64,000 nucleotides of DNA from Prosthecobacter debontii (GCA_945860295.1 CAMAQH010000002.1:62001-126000); one strand, 5' to 3'. Counted from the first letter of the stretch, positions 1 to 10,484 are shown. Numbers and translations: made by a program. Notes: a model not told the origin generated them from the sequence alone.

Positions 1-1535
1 ACTAAACCTTTCGCATCCACATAGAAGAGAGTGTCGAGCGTAAAGCCAAGCGCTGAAATGATCTCCGGCGCAGCATCCACAGGCAGCCCAGCCTTAAGTT
101 CAAGTCGAGCCCGCGTGGAGACAGCAGCCCGCAAAATCTGACCCTGCTCAGCACGGCTTCGGAAGTAATTGCCACCGCGCTGCCCGCCTTCCTGCGAAAG
201 CTGCACGGACTGGCTGGTGATCGTGTTCTTGAGCTTCACCCAGGGCGTATCAGGCAGTGCGAGCGGCTCAACCAGCGCGGGTTGTTTCAGCTCAAAGCCA
301 CCACCGAGCAGCACGCCCGTGCGACTGGCCTGCTCTTGGGTAACATAGGCCGCAGCTTCCTCAGGCACGACATTGACGACGACAAGACGTGCGCCCATAC
401 CACCGACGCCATCTTGAAAAAGAATGATCACCACCATCATCAAACTGGCTCCGATGGAGAGCAGCGGTGTGGTCACAAAGAGCCGGTGCCTCTTCCCCTG
501 CGGCGCGAGCAAGAAGAGATTCACCGGCCCAACAAGAAGTCCAAAAATGATGAGGAACATGATCACCTGCCATGAGGCAAAACTGCGCGCGCCGAGCGAG
601 TCGAGCAGGCCCCAGTCCGGTTTCATGTGCGGCTTCGATCCCGTTTGGTTGGTGTAATCCACAGTCAGATTTTTCTCCCGACTTGGCTGACCCCAGTGGC
701 GTGCCACGGTCTTTTCAGAATCCAGATCCTTGCCATCCCAGGTCAGTAGATTCACTTGGCCGAGAGAAAGTCGATCTTCAGAATCAACGGTAATCCCGAG
801 CGAACTCAAAGTGATGGTGCCATTCACATAAACATCGAGCTGACCGCCGAGCCGCACCCACTGAATCACCGCCACACGCTGACCAGGCTTCATGGATAGC
901 CACTCGGTATTGGTCATCAGGCACACATCAAAACCACTCATACCACGCCAGTCTTCTGGGAGATCAACTGGAGTATAAACACTGCCAAACATCGCGCTAG
1001 CCCCCGCACTTTTCATGCGCTGCCCCACTTCATTTTTTAAACCTGCCAGGTTCCTGTCGGCGAGCATCTTACTGATCGCGATGGCTGGGAAGTCATGCAC
1101 GCGGTTGCTATAATCATTGAAGTCACGGTGTCCCGCACCAGCGGCAGCAAGGCTGATAAAAAGCCTGTGACTACTAGTGCCATAGCCCGCGCCGTTGCCA
1201 TAAGACACCGCCAGTGGCACAAGAAACGAGGCTGACGCAGTGCCACGCGCTGGCACGTTGATTTGAAAACGGCTGGCGTGTGTATTCTCTGATCGGAACT
1301 TCTGCGTCTGGGAGCGGAAGGAAAAATCCCAACGGCCATCTTCGTCTCCGACATTCGTCGCCACGATGCGCATGGGAGCGTAGCCAGTCGGCGGCAGCGG
1401 ATCATACACACTTCGGATATCCAAGGCCATGCCTGCTGCATCAGCAAGATTTCCACTCGTGATGCTATTTTGAGCATGCGCTACTGAAGTGATCAGCATT
1501 GCGTAAACCAAGACTGCGGCAGCACCTCTTCTCAT
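1..1535 (-). CDS. Exported membrane protein of a MoxR-type operon (partial, cut by left edge)
   Basis: An open frame runs from an ATG at 1535 to position 1 without a stop (about 511 codons), so the C-terminus is missing. The N-terminus is a signal peptide ending near AHA-Q (residues 1-22). Two membrane segments lie at about residues 322-342 and 347-368, separated by a short basic loop. Before them is a module with WVRLGG, reminiscent of the extracytoplasmic proteins that accompany MoxR ATPases; the part after them would be periplasmic again. The start codon overlaps the moxR stop as ATGA, so the two are translationally coupled. The family is not firmly named; a role in envelope-linked MoxR chaperone function is inferred from context only. 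Confidence 0.75.
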   Translation of the reverse strand, partial: MRRGAAAVLVYAMLITSVAHAQNSITSGNLADAAGMALDIRSVYDPLPPTGYAPMRIVATNVGDEDGRWDFSFRSQTQKFRSENTHASRFQINVPARGTASASFLVPLAVSYGNGAGYGTSSHRLFISLAAAGAGHRDFNDYSNRVHDFPAIAISKMLADRNLAGLKNEVGQRMKSAGASAMFGSVYTPVDLPEDWRGMSGFDVCLMTNTEWLSMKPGQRVAVIQWVRLGGQLDVYVNGTITLSSLGITVDSEDRLSLGQVNLLTWDGKDLDSEKTVARHWGQPSREKNLTVDYTNQTGSKPHMKPDWGLLDSLGARSFASWQVIMFLIIFGLLVGPVNLFLLAPQGKRHRLFVTTPLLSIGASLMMVVIILFQDGVGGMGARLVVVNVVPEEAAAYVTQEQASRTGVLLGGGFELKQPALVEPLALPDTPWVKLKNTITSQSVQLSQEGGQRGGNYFRSRAEQGQILRAAVSTRARLELKAGLPVDAAPEIISALGFTLDTLFYVDAKGL

Positions 1536-2551
1536 GCTGCCTCCTTCAATACCTTGGGCGTGGAGAGATTCTGCACCGGCACTTCTGCCACGACTGCGCG
1601 CACCACACTAGCACTCGTCCGGCCATCCATGCGGGCGGTGTAGTCGAGCAAGATGCGATGATTCAGCACCGCCAGCGCCAGCGCCTGCACATCTTCAAAG
1701 CTCGCATTGGGGCGGCCCTGCATCAGCGCACGAGACTTTGAAGCAGAAGCCAGGCTCAATGCCGCACGCGGGCTGGCACCGAAGCGCACCCCTTCCGACG
1801 CCTTCGACTGACCGGGATGTGTAGCATCGACGATACGTGCGATGTAATCGGCGACGATCTCCGGCAGATAAATGCGCCGTGCAGTCTGCTGGATGAGCGC
1901 AAAGTCCTCGCGTGTCGTGATCACCGGCACCTCCGGCTCCACACCGAGTTCGCGATGCGTCACGATCCTAGCCAGCGTCTCCGCGCTGTTGCGCAGGACT
2001 TCAAGCTTGAAGAGAAAGCGGTCCACCTGCGCCTCCGGCAGCGGATAGGTTCCTTCGAGTTCGATGGGGTTCTGCGTTGCCAGCACAAAGAATGGATCAG
2101 GCAGCGTGTGCGTCTGGCCGAGCACCGTCACGCGCCGTTCCTGCATCGCTTCGAGCAGGGCGGACTGCGTCTTCGGCGAGGCGCGATTGATCTCATCCGC
2201 CAGCAGCAGATTGGTAAAGATGGGCCCTGGCTGAAACACGAACTCGCGCCGCCCATCCACCTCTTGCAGCACGGGATTCCCCGTGATGTCACCCGGCAGC
2301 AGATCGGGCGTGAACTGCACTCGGCGCGTGGTCAGATTCAGCGCCTTCGCCAAACCTTTCACCAGCTCCGTCTTGCCAATTCCTGGCAGACCTTCCAGCA
2401 GCACATGGCCACGAGCGATGACACCGCAGAGCACAAGGTCGATCAACTCTCCCTGCCCAAACAGCACCTCATTTAACGCCTGTCGCAAAGCAGCGATAGG
2501 CTTCGAGGCGATTTCAATTTCAGTGTCCGAGGCGAACGAGTTGGAGAGCAT
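1532..2551 (-). CDS. MoxR-family AAA+ ATPase
   Basis: 339 residues, the normal family length. Walker A is GLPGIGKT (54-61), Walker B is LLLADE (115-120), followed by the INRASPKTQSALLEAMQE signature typical of MoxR, and a sensor-1 region ATQNPIE. MoxR ATPases act as chaperone-like remodelling machines, usually encoded with VWA/DUF58 and membrane proteins. Here the gene sits between a coiled-coil membrane protein upstream (49-base gap) and an exported membrane protein downstream (ATGA overlap), fitting that pattern. The substrate cannot be deduced. Family assignment is secure. Confidence 0.95.
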   Translation of the reverse strand: MLSNSFASDTEIEIASKPIAALRQALNEVLFGQGELIDLVLCGVIARGHVLLEGLPGIGKTELVKGLAKALNLTTRRVQFTPDLLPGDITGNPVLQEVDGRREFVFQPGPIFTNLLLADEINRASPKTQSALLEAMQERRVTVLGQTHTLPDPFFVLATQNPIELEGTYPLPEAQVDRFLFKLEVLRNSAETLARIVTHRELGVEPEVPVITTREDFALIQQTARRIYLPEIVADYIARIVDATHPGQSKASEGVRFGASPRAALSLASASKSRALMQGRPNASFEDVQALALAVLNHRILLDYTARMDGRTSASVVRAVVAEVPVQNLSTPKVLKEAA

Positions 2552-2600
2552 CGGTGCGGAGTTAAGCAGCGGAGAGGTCGTGGCGTCGAGAGGAAATGCG

Positions 2601-3926
2601 TCATTTAAAAACGCGCTTCAGAACTGCCTTCTCTACGGGTGTCAGTGACTCGCGCCAGACCTGCTGGCCGCCCTGGCCTTTGTTGCTGGTGTCACCAGCG
2701 GTGGTGGGGCCGGTGTAGGTCTTGTCCACGTCGTGTTTGCCATCCTGAAGACCGAGCGTGGCGCCGAGCTGGGCGCGTGACATGTCTTGATTGGAGACGG
2801 CTTCGTTTTTGTTCGTGCCAAAATCATTTTCGTCCTTGGACAGCGTCAGCGGTGCCGTGCCAGGACCGCGTGTGATACCTCCTTTGCCGGGCTGGTCACC
2901 TTCTTCGCCTTCGCCCAATCCTTCGGCCAGCAGATCATCCCTGCCTTCACCATCGCCGAGAAAGCCTTTACCGCCCATGCCTTCGCAGGTGCCACTCTTG
3001 TTTTTCAGCGACTCACGCAGTTGATCGAGCTGTTCTTTGGAAAGTGATTTCAGGTTCTTCGGATCAATCTGGGAGAGTTCATTTAATAGTTTCGGGTCCA
3101 GCTCCAACATGCCGCTCTTCATGCCTTCCAGCGCTTCATCAAACTCCTTGAGTAACTGCTCCTTCACCTGCTCAGAAAGTTTGTCAGCGTAGTTTTGCAG
3201 CGCGTTCAGGCTGCGCTCAGCTTTCTCCATGTTCTGTGATTGATTGGCGAGGTCGCACTGGAGTTGCTCTTTGAGTGTGTCGCTCGCGTTCAGGCTTTCA
3301 TGGCTGAACCATTTCTCCTGCGGCTGATCACGCAGCGTGTCGATCTTGCCCGCCTGCTCATCCTTCGACTCGGGCGTGACGACTTTCTCCTCCTGCAACT
3401 TTTCAAGCCACTGATCCATCTGCTGCCAGGCCTGCGGCTCCACGCTTGGCAGCGTCGCCGCCACATCAGGATTGATCGGAAGATAGAGCGCCGTGATCAA
3501 ACAAACCGCGCAGGCGGCGGACGGGCCACTCACACGCGACCAGCGCCATTCGAGCCCATCTGCGACAGTCGAAGGAATCTCCGGCCAAGCGCCACGCCCG
3601 AGTTGCGCCACGGTGAGTGCATTGTGCAGATGAAGCTGAGATTCGAGCCGCACCAGCGCTGCGTTTGTGGAGATGAAATGACGACGCGCCAGCAAACAAC
3701 TCGTCATCAGCGCCAGCAGCACAGCCGCTAACAACCAGGGCCAAATATGCATCAGATCGATCGCAGCGCCGCGTGATCGCACCCACACGATCATGGCGAA
3801 ACCAAGCGCTCCGGCGCTGAAGAGCAGCGGTGTGATTGATTCAAGCAGCCAACCCAGATTCACCTTCCGCGCCGTGCGGCGAGCCAGCCGATGCCAGCGT
3901 GTGGAGAGTGCAGCCTGATCATTCAT
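2601..3926 (-). CDS. Coiled-coil membrane protein of the MoxR operon
   Basis: 441 residues. A basic cytoplasmic N-terminus precedes two membrane helices (about residues 30-48 and 62-80), a third hydrophobic stretch lies near 135-150, and then comes a long, highly charged, Glu/Lys/Gln-rich helical region (about 170-310) that reads as coiled coil, followed by a Gly/Asp-rich disordered tail. Homologues of this layout are found upstream of MoxR ATPases in Planctomycetes and Verrucomicrobia; no catalytic motif is visible. First gene of the moxR operon. Function unknown; a scaffold or client of the ATPase is an inference. Confidence 0.8.
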   Translation of the reverse strand: MNDQAALSTRWHRLARRTARKVNLGWLLESITPLLFSAGALGFAMIVWVRSRGAAIDLMHIWPWLLAAVLLALMTSCLLARRHFISTNAALVRLESQLHLHNALTVAQLGRGAWPEIPSTVADGLEWRWSRVSGPSAACAVCLITALYLPINPDVAATLPSVEPQAWQQMDQWLEKLQEEKVVTPESKDEQAGKIDTLRDQPQEKWFSHESLNASDTLKEQLQCDLANQSQNMEKAERSLNALQNYADKLSEQVKEQLLKEFDEALEGMKSGMLELDPKLLNELSQIDPKNLKSLSKEQLDQLRESLKNKSGTCEGMGGKGFLGDGEGRDDLLAEGLGEGEEGDQPGKGGITRGPGTAPLTLSKDENDFGTNKNEAVSNQDMSRAQLGATLGLQDGKHDVDKTYTGPTTAGDTSNKGQGGQQVWRESLTPVEKAVLKRVFK

Positions 3927-3970
3927 GCTGAGGAGAGTAGCTCATCGACGCTAAATGCCAAGACCGTCAT

Positions 3971-4450
3971 TCAAGCCATCGCACACGCGGGGCATTGGCC
4001 GAAAAACTCCAACTCATGATACAGCTTTTGGAAGCCTGAACTTTTGGCGATCTGCTTTTCCAACTCCTGCACCGGGCAGTGGATGTCCAGTTTTTCAATG
4101 CGCCCGCAGTCATTGCAGATGAGGTAGTCGCTGTGCTCGCCCGGCAAGATCATCGTGTAATAAGCAGCGCGGTCATGCAGCCCGAGACGACGAATCAGCG
4201 CGCGCTCCTCCAGCTTCATGAGCAAGCGATACACCGTCGCCTTGTCAGCACCGCTGTCGAGATCCTTGGACTCAGCCACATCCGCCAGGGTCAGCGGCTG
4301 ACACGCGCCGATCAGGATGGAGAGCACATCTTCCAGTGCCTTCGTCCGCCGTAGCCCAGAAGCCCGGGCCCGATCCACCGCCTCACGCAGCAGTTTCTCC
4401 GGCTCGGCTCGGACACAGCCCTCGTGGTGGTGATGATGGTGCTTGCTCAT
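3971..4450 (-). CDS. Fur-family metal-responsive regulator with natural N-terminal His6
   Basis: 159 residues with a winged-helix DNA-binding part (TVYRLLMKLEE, about 72-82) and a dimerisation part carrying two CxxC pairs (C112/C115 and C153/C156) that normally hold structural zinc. The usual HHDHxxC metal-sensing segment is altered to EHSDYLIC, so the sensed metal may differ from iron; Fur, Zur, Nur or PerR roles cannot be told apart. Residues 4-9 are six consecutive histidines, very unusual for a native protein. The ATG lies 4 bases after the glgE stop, so it is probably transcribed with it. Confidence 0.9.
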   Translation of the reverse strand: MSKHHHHHHEGCVRAEPEKLLREAVDRARASGLRRTKALEDVLSILIGACQPLTLADVAESKDLDSGADKATVYRLLMKLEERALIRRLGLHDRAAYYTMILPGEHSDYLICNDCGRIEKLDIHCPVQELEKQIAKSSGFQKLYHELEFFGQCPACAMA

Positions 4451-4454
4451 GGTT

Positions 4455-6410
4455 CTACTGCTCCACTTTGAAGAGATGCATGGAAGTGCCTTCGGGGTTC
4501 AACGACACGTAGTTGTCGGCTCCGCTCCACACATAGATGTGGCCGTGCATGAGGTCCTGCACACGATAGGACCTGCTGCCATCAAGGCCCAGTGCAGCGA
4601 GATCGAGATGCACGAGGCCTGCGATGGGGGCGTGACCGTTGAGGCTGATGATGCAAAGGATGCGGTTGCTGTGATCCGGTGTGGACTTGCTGTAGCAGAT
4701 CATCTGCTCGTGATCGGCCTGATGGAAGACGAGGTTGTCGTAGAGATGCATCGCCGGATTGTCACGGCGGACGTGGTTTAGGCGGGCGATGAAGCCTTTG
4801 ATGTTTCCAGGCGCGCTGTAGTCGCGTTTCTTTAGCTCAAATTTCTCGGAGTCGAGGTACTCTTCCTTACCCGGCAGCGGTGCGTTTTCACACAGTTCGT
4901 AGCCAGCATAAATGCCCCAGGTGGATGACATGGTGGCCGCGAGTGCGGCGCGCAGGCGGAACATGCTGCTGGCTGCATTTTGCAGATAGAAGGGATGAAT
5001 GTCCGGCGTGTTCGGCCAGAAGTTGCCCCGGTAATACCAGCGCATCTCACCCTGGGTGAGTTCTTTGGCATACTCGGTTAGGCCAGCTTTGTCTTCACGC
5101 CAGGTGAAATAGGTATAGCTCTGCGTGAAGCCAATCTTGCCCAGCGCCTGCATCATCTTGGGTTTAGTAAATGCCTCCGCCAGGAAGATGATCGAAGGGT
5201 CCTTGCGATGCACGGTGCTGATCAGTTCTTCCCAGAAGGACACGGGCTTGGTGTGCGGATTGTCCACGCGGAAAATTTTGACGCCTTTGTCCACCCAGAA
5301 GAGCACGACGTCGATCAGCTCGCGCCAGAGATTTTTCCAGTCGGCGCAATGGAAGTTGATCGGATAGATGTCCTGATACTTCTTCGGCGGATTCTCAGCG
5401 TAGCGGATGCTGCCATCGGGACGCTGATAAAACCAATCCGGGTGATCTTTGACATAAGGATGATCGGGAGAGCAGTTGATGGCGAAGTCGAGTGCGATCT
5501 CAAGTCCGCGTTTCTGTGCCTCGCCGACCAGCCAGACGAAGTCGTCGATGCTGCCAAGCTGCGGCTCCACGGAGCGATGTCCGCCAGCCGCTGCGCCGAT
5601 GGCCCAAGGACTGCCGACATCACCAGGATAGGCGATCAGCGTGTTGTTCTTGCCCTTGCGCGCGGTGGTACCGATGGGGTGGATCGGCGGGAAGTAAATC
5701 GTATCAAAACCCATCGCCTTCGCGTCATCGAGGCGCGGCAGGCAATCACGGAAGGTGCTGTGCTTGTCAGGACGGCCTTCAGCACTGCGCGGGAAGAATT
5801 CATACCATGACGAGAAGCGCGCTTTCTCACGCTCGACGATGACGCACAGCGGCTCGGAGGTGGTGGACTGGCTGCGGTCGGCATAGCTGTCAATGAGCCT
5901 TTGAAGGTCTTCCGATAGCAGCACTTCCATCACTTCTTCGGCTGGCAAAGAGGCGAGCAGGTCGGCCACATCTTCGATCTGCGTGCCGCAATCCGCGGCA
6001 CCCGCAGCACGGGCGCGCTGAGCGGCTTCACGCAGCAACCGCGCGCCTTCCAGGGATTCGATGGGCACATCAGGATCTTTGGCCTGAACACGGATGGCGA
6101 AGGTTTTTTTCCAGCCACGAAAGCTGTCCGACCAGGCTTCGACCGCATACTCCCAGCGGCCCATGGATTCAAAGCTGCACGCGCCCTGCCAGCGGTCATT
6201 GTCGGTGGGCTTCATGGGTGATTCAAACCAGCGCTTGGCACCGATCATTCGCCATTTGAGCACAGCGGACATGACAACGTGTCCGTCCATGAAGATGTCA
6301 CACCACAAGTCCAACTGCTCACCGATGATGCGCTTGATCGGGTGCCGCCCGCCTTCGAGGCAGGGATAAAAATTCTCAATGACGACGGTGGGAGCTTGGA
6401 GTGTGGACAT
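4455..6410 (-). CDS. glgE: Alpha-1,4-glucan:maltose-1-phosphate maltosyltransferase (GlgE)
   Basis: 651 residues, GH13_3 type. GlgE transfers maltosyl units from alpha-maltose 1-phosphate onto alpha-1,4-glucans in the cytoplasm. The N-terminal beta-sandwich (1-110) and helical insert (115-185) precede the (beta/alpha)8 barrel. The family hallmark DNPHTKP contains the nucleophile (D383), and LAEAFTKP supplies the acid/base glutamate (E412); their 29-residue spacing matches Streptomyces GlgE (D394/E423). The YEFFPRS entry motif and AENPPKKYQD are also characteristic. No treS, mak/pep2 or glgB is in the window, so the maltose-1-phosphate source lies elsewhere. Upstream of a Fur-family gene by 4 bases. 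Confidence 0.95.
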   Translation of the reverse strand: MSTLQAPTVVIENFYPCLEGGRHPIKRIIGEQLDLWCDIFMDGHVVMSAVLKWRMIGAKRWFESPMKPTDNDRWQGACSFESMGRWEYAVEAWSDSFRGWKKTFAIRVQAKDPDVPIESLEGARLLREAAQRARAAGAADCGTQIEDVADLLASLPAEEVMEVLLSEDLQRLIDSYADRSQSTTSEPLCVIVEREKARFSSWYEFFPRSAEGRPDKHSTFRDCLPRLDDAKAMGFDTIYFPPIHPIGTTARKGKNNTLIAYPGDVGSPWAIGAAAGGHRSVEPQLGSIDDFVWLVGEAQKRGLEIALDFAINCSPDHPYVKDHPDWFYQRPDGSIRYAENPPKKYQDIYPINFHCADWKNLWRELIDVVLFWVDKGVKIFRVDNPHTKPVSFWEELISTVHRKDPSIIFLAEAFTKPKMMQALGKIGFTQSYTYFTWREDKAGLTEYAKELTQGEMRWYYRGNFWPNTPDIHPFYLQNAASSMFRLRAALAATMSSTWGIYAGYELCENAPLPGKEEYLDSEKFELKKRDYSAPGNIKGFIARLNHVRRDNPAMHLYDNLVFHQADHEQMICYSKSTPDHSNRILCIISLNGHAPIAGLVHLDLAALGLDGSRSYRVQDLMHGHIYVWSGADNYVSLNPEGTSMHLFKVEQ

Positions 6411-6560
6411 GAGTGGAGTCGGCCTTCATTCAGCGAAGATGGCCGCTGTAGGCAAGCAGAGATGTGAGCCGACTCACCCATGCGCAGTGAAACTCGCCGC
6501 GTGCCTGAGCACTCTTTTCTTGCGCTTAGGCGTATTTTCCGATGATGCTTGAATTACCTC

Positions 6561-8177
6561 ATGCACTCCGACTACTTCCAGCCAGAGAAACTTATCGCCG
6601 TCGGCCCAGCGGCAAAGGTTTATCGAGGTGTGGAAACGGCGACTGGTCGCAAAGTATTGATCAAAGCGCTGCTTGCTGATCATGAAGCCACGCACCTCCT
6701 GGATAGGGAGCGGCTGCAAATGTTAGCGCCTTCTCTGATGCAGATTCGGCATCCGCAGATTGCGGGTCTGATCACGCTGCTGCCGACTGAGGACGAGTTT
6801 GCGCTCGTCTATGATTTCATGCCAGGGATCAGCGGGCGCGCACTGCCACAGGAAAAAAAGCTGACGGCGGATGATGTGCGTGCTCTGGCTGTGCAGCTCA
6901 TGAATGCGCTGCTGGTGGGTGAGCATCTACGTCAGCCGCATGGCGATCTGAAGCCGAGTAATCTGATCATCACCGATCATCCCGGTGGTGGACTTTTTCT
7001 TCAGGTGCAGGACTGGGGACTCACACTGGCCCGCGCTGTACCGTCTCCAGAAACCCTTTGGTTCCGCGCCCCCGAGCTACTCCAGGGCGGACAGTCTTCA
7101 TCACAGAGCGATCTTTTCACGGCAGCGTCTAGCCTGTTCTTCTTGGCCAGTGGGGCGGCGCCAGCGCAGGGAAATACACCCGGAGAAATCCTCGCTGACT
7201 TCATCACCTTTGACCTGCGCGGCTCACTCGCCGTCATGCGGCCAGACATGGATCAGAGCTTTGGTGAATGGCTAGCTTGGCTGCTGACAGCCGCACCCAA
7301 TCAGCGCCCGACATCGGTGGCTCATGCACTGGATGCGCTCATGCGTTCGATGCAAACGAGCTTCGTTTATCAGCCACAGCATGCCCCTCAGATGGCGGCG
7401 GGTGCGGCCACGGGTATGCTCGTCGCAGGGTCCACTGCCCGAGCGATGCCGCGCCCCGCTGCCCCTCGCCCACCCAGCAGCAGCGTGCCCAAAGCGCGCG
7501 CTCCACAGCCTGCCACCACAGCGGCAGCCGCGACACTTCCGCTGACTCCTGCACCGAAGAAAAAACGCCTGAGTCCGAAGATCGTTTTCGCCATCGCACT
7601 AAATCTCGGTGTGCTGGCTGGACTAGTTTGGTTCTTCAGCCCACTGGCGGATCAGGGCGGCTGGCGGAAATGGTTTTCGCAGATGAACGATGTCGTCCAA
7701 GCCAGTGATCAGAATGCAGCCAAGGAAGAACCCAAGGCCACTGCGACTGAAGGTAAAGGCATCAAAGGCCGCTACATCCGCATCGAGATGAAGGGAAAAG
7801 GCATCATCAGCATGGCTGAAGTCCAGGTTTTCAGCGGCACGGAAAACATCGCCAATCAGGGCACTGCCTCACAGAGCACTATGCTAACGGACGGGGCCGC
7901 GGAGCGAGCTATCGATGGCAATACCGATGGCGACTCCAAGAACAACAGCATCACGCAAACTCACTTCAATGACAAAGACCCGCACTGGCAGCTCGATCTC
8001 GGTCATGAACTGTCACTGAACACCATCATCATCTGGAATCGCACGGACAAAGAGGAGAACATTGAGCGGCTGAAAAACTTCACTGTCTCCGTGCTCGACA
8101 GTCAGCAGAAAGTCGTCTGGGAAAAGCAGATCGACGAAGTGCCAAAGCCAAGCCGCAAGCTCATGCTCGGCGAATAG
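6561..8177 (+). CDS. Ser/Thr kinase-like receptor: kinase domain, membrane helix, F5/8-C-like domain
   Basis: 538 residues from the ATG at 6561; a TTG four codons upstream is a less likely start. Residues 5-260 are a protein-kinase fold: VLIK carries the ATP lysine (K35), HGDLKPSN (127-134) is the catalytic loop with Gly in place of Arg, and DWG (151-153) replaces DFG. The glycine loop is poor (VGPAAKV). A Pro/Ala-rich linker (about 270-335) leads to a membrane helix (340-360). The periplasmic part (405-535) looks like a discoidin/F5-8 type C galactose-binding fold. Catalytic Asp, Lys and Asn are kept, so weak activity is possible. Divergent from glgE. Confidence 0.8.
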   Translation: MHSDYFQPEKLIAVGPAAKVYRGVETATGRKVLIKALLADHEATHLLDRERLQMLAPSLMQIRHPQIAGLITLLPTEDEFALVYDFMPGISGRALPQEKKLTADDVRALAVQLMNALLVGEHLRQPHGDLKPSNLIITDHPGGGLFLQVQDWGLTLARAVPSPETLWFRAPELLQGGQSSSQSDLFTAASSLFFLASGAAPAQGNTPGEILADFITFDLRGSLAVMRPDMDQSFGEWLAWLLTAAPNQRPTSVAHALDALMRSMQTSFVYQPQHAPQMAAGAATGMLVAGSTARAMPRPAAPRPPSSSVPKARAPQPATTAAAATLPLTPAPKKKRLSPKIVFAIALNLGVLAGLVWFFSPLADQGGWRKWFSQMNDVVQASDQNAAKEEPKATATEGKGIKGRYIRIEMKGKGIISMAEVQVFSGTENIANQGTASQSTMLTDGAAERAIDGNTDGDSKNNSITQTHFNDKDPHWQLDLGHELSLNTIIIWNRTDKEENIERLKNFTVSVLDSQQKVVWEKQIDEVPKPSRKLMLGE

Positions 8178-8241
8178 CCACGGCACGCGAGACCGCAAGC
8201 CTGCGGTGGTATCTCACGGATTCTGCCATGAGTCTCTCATC

Positions 8242-10383
8242 ATGCCGCACCCACCACTCGCTACATGCACATTACCGACAGGCACACCGCAGTTGCAGGC
8301 ACTGTTTGCACCGCGCTCAGTCGCCCTGGTCGGAGCCACCGAGCGCACAGGCAGTGTGGGGCGCGCATTGCTGGAAAATCTCATCGCCTTCACAGGTGAG
8401 CTTTACCCGATCAATGCCAAGCATAACCAAGTGCTCGGTTACCGAACTTGGCCTAGCTTGAGCGCCGTCGGCCTGCCCATCGATCTCGCCGTCATCGCCA
8501 CACCAGCGGCGACCATACCCGAGATCATTCGCGAATGCGCCGCCTGTGGCGTGCAGGCGGCCATCATTATTTCCGCCGGGTTTAAAGAAACCGGCCCCTC
8601 AGGAGTCGCGCTCGAACAGCGCGTGCTCGAAGAATCTAGGCTCAGCGGCGTGCGCCTCATCGGCCCGAACTGCCTCGGCCTCATGGCACCGCATCTCGGA
8701 CTTAATGCCACCTTCGCCACCGCCATGGCTTTACCAGGGCGAGTGGCCTTTCTCAGTCAAAGCGGCGCGCTTTGCACCGCCATCCTCGACTGGAGCTTCC
8801 GACAGCGCGTGGGTTTTAGCGCCTTTGTCTCCGTCGGCTCCATGCTCGATGTCGACTGGGGTGATCTCATCCGTCATTTCGGCGATGATCCACACACCGC
8901 GAGTATCGTCATCTACATGGAGTCCGTGGGCGATGCCGCTGCCTTCATGGAGGCCGCGCGCTCGGTCGCTGCAAAGAAGCCCATCATCGCCATCAAAGTC
9001 GGCCGCACCGCCGCCGCTGCACGCGCCGCCGCCTCACACACCGGAGCAATGACCGGAAGCGACGACGTGCTTGACGCCGCCTTTGAGCGCGCTGGCGTGC
9101 TGCGGGTGGACACCATCGAGCAGCTCTTCGACATGGCCGAGGTGTTGGCAAAGCAACCTCTACCCACTGGCCCGCGTCTCGCCATCGTCACCAATGCGGG
9201 CGGCCCCGGCGCACTCGCAACCGATGCCCTCGTGCTTCATGGCGGTGAGCTCGCCGAGTTCACCACCGCCACACTTCAGCAGCTTGATTCCCAACTGCCC
9301 ACGCATTGGAGTCACGGCAATCCCGCCGATGTCCTCGGCGATGCCGATGCCACGCGCTACGCCACCACACTCCGAGCCATCGCCGATGATCCGCAGACCC
9401 ACGGCATCCTCGCCGTGCTCACCCCACAGGCTATGACTGAGCCGCTCGCCATCGCGGAATCCGTCATCGCTTTGGCCAAGACGACTAACAAACCATTGCT
9501 CGCGAGCTGGATGGGTGGCGATGCCGTCGAAGCCGCGCGTGAAGCCCTGAATGCTGGAGGCATCCCGACCTATGATTACCCTGATGAAGCCGCCCGCTCC
9601 TGGCAGTTCATGTGGCAGCGGCAGGAACGGCTTCGTTGGTTAGAAGAGACGAACCGCCTCGCCTTCACCGAGCGTCCATCCATGAATGAAGCGCGGGCAA
9701 TGATCGCCCGCCATCGCGCTACAGGCCGGACTTTGCTCACCGAGATTCAGGCGAAACAAGTGCTCGCGGCCGCAGGCATTCCTGTGCTGGAAACACGACA
9801 TGCCAAGAGCGTCGAAGAATCCATCGCCATCGCTCAGGAGATCGGATTCCCCGTCGTGCTAAAACTGCAAAGCCCCACCGTCACGCACAAGACCGACATC
9901 GGCGGCGTGCAGCTCGATCTACAGGACGCCGATGCCGTCCGCACCGCCTATCAGCAGATCAAAAAAGCCGTGCCGCCCGCCGACTTCGATGGCGTGGCCG
10001 TGCAGCGCATGATTCAGGAAAAAGGCCTCGAACTCATCTGCGGCTGCACCCACGACGCGCAGTTCGGCCCCGTGCTGCTCTTCGGAGCTGGCGGCGTCAT
10101 GGTCGAGGTCCTGGAAGACCGCGTTCTGCTCCTCCCTCCGCTTTCCCCCATGCTCGCGCTGGACCGCATCCGCCAGACCCGCATCCACCGTGCTCTGCTA
10201 GGCAATCGCCATTTGAAACCCGCCGACATGCGCGCCCTCGCCGATGTCCTCGTGAAACTCGGCGATCTCGTGCTCGCCTGCCCCGAGATCCAGGAGCTCG
10301 ACATTAACCCCCTCCTCGCCACCGCAAGCGGCGTCATCGCACTGGATGCACGGATCGTTTGCGGCAAGACATCCGAATCGTGA
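8242..10383 (+). CDS. ADP-forming acyl-CoA synthetase (acetate-CoA ligase type), fused alpha-beta
   Basis: 713 residues from the ATG at 8242; the frame extends 12 codons further to a GTG. The N-terminal CoA-binding Rossmann part (SVALVGAT near residue 28), a succinyl-CoA-ligase-like part, and a C-terminal ATP-grasp domain (about 490-705, VVLKLQSP and HKTDIGGV) are in the usual order. H266 in SHTGAMTG is the expected phosphohistidine. The enzyme interconverts acyl-CoA, ADP and phosphate with acid, CoA and ATP. Many relatives carry a GNAT acetyltransferase tail; this one stops after the ATP-grasp part. The acyl substrate cannot be inferred. Confidence 0.9.
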   Translation: MPHPPLATCTLPTGTPQLQALFAPRSVALVGATERTGSVGRALLENLIAFTGELYPINAKHNQVLGYRTWPSLSAVGLPIDLAVIATPAATIPEIIRECAACGVQAAIIISAGFKETGPSGVALEQRVLEESRLSGVRLIGPNCLGLMAPHLGLNATFATAMALPGRVAFLSQSGALCTAILDWSFRQRVGFSAFVSVGSMLDVDWGDLIRHFGDDPHTASIVIYMESVGDAAAFMEAARSVAAKKPIIAIKVGRTAAAARAAASHTGAMTGSDDVLDAAFERAGVLRVDTIEQLFDMAEVLAKQPLPTGPRLAIVTNAGGPGALATDALVLHGGELAEFTTATLQQLDSQLPTHWSHGNPADVLGDADATRYATTLRAIADDPQTHGILAVLTPQAMTEPLAIAESVIALAKTTNKPLLASWMGGDAVEAAREALNAGGIPTYDYPDEAARSWQFMWQRQERLRWLEETNRLAFTERPSMNEARAMIARHRATGRTLLTEIQAKQVLAAAGIPVLETRHAKSVEESIAIAQEIGFPVVLKLQSPTVTHKTDIGGVQLDLQDADAVRTAYQQIKKAVPPADFDGVAVQRMIQEKGLELICGCTHDAQFGPVLLFGAGGVMVEVLEDRVLLLPPLSPMLALDRIRQTRIHRALLGNRHLKPADMRALADVLVKLGDLVLACPEIQELDINPLLATASGVIALDARIVCGKTSES

Positions 10384-10484
10384 CCTGAGCATCTCAGGCG
10401 CCTCAATTGCGGCTGCGGCCAAAGCTGATTCGTTGTCATGGGTCGATTGTACGATTATCTCGCAAAAGCTCTGTGCTTCCACCC

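Noticed and set aside
1037-1477. 146-residue minus-strand frame beginning MLKIASRV
   Set aside because: It is in another frame of the true gene that runs 1535 to the left edge, has no family-like sequence, and the true frame gives a signal peptide and membrane helices.
1817-2476. 219-residue plus-strand frame
   Set aside because: It is the antisense of moxR, with composition typical of a shadow frame.
8192-8207. ACCGCA-AGCC-TGCGGT hairpin between the kinase-like gene and the acyl-CoA synthetase gene
   Set aside because: Six-base stem with no T tail; could be a weak hairpin but not supported as terminator or operator.
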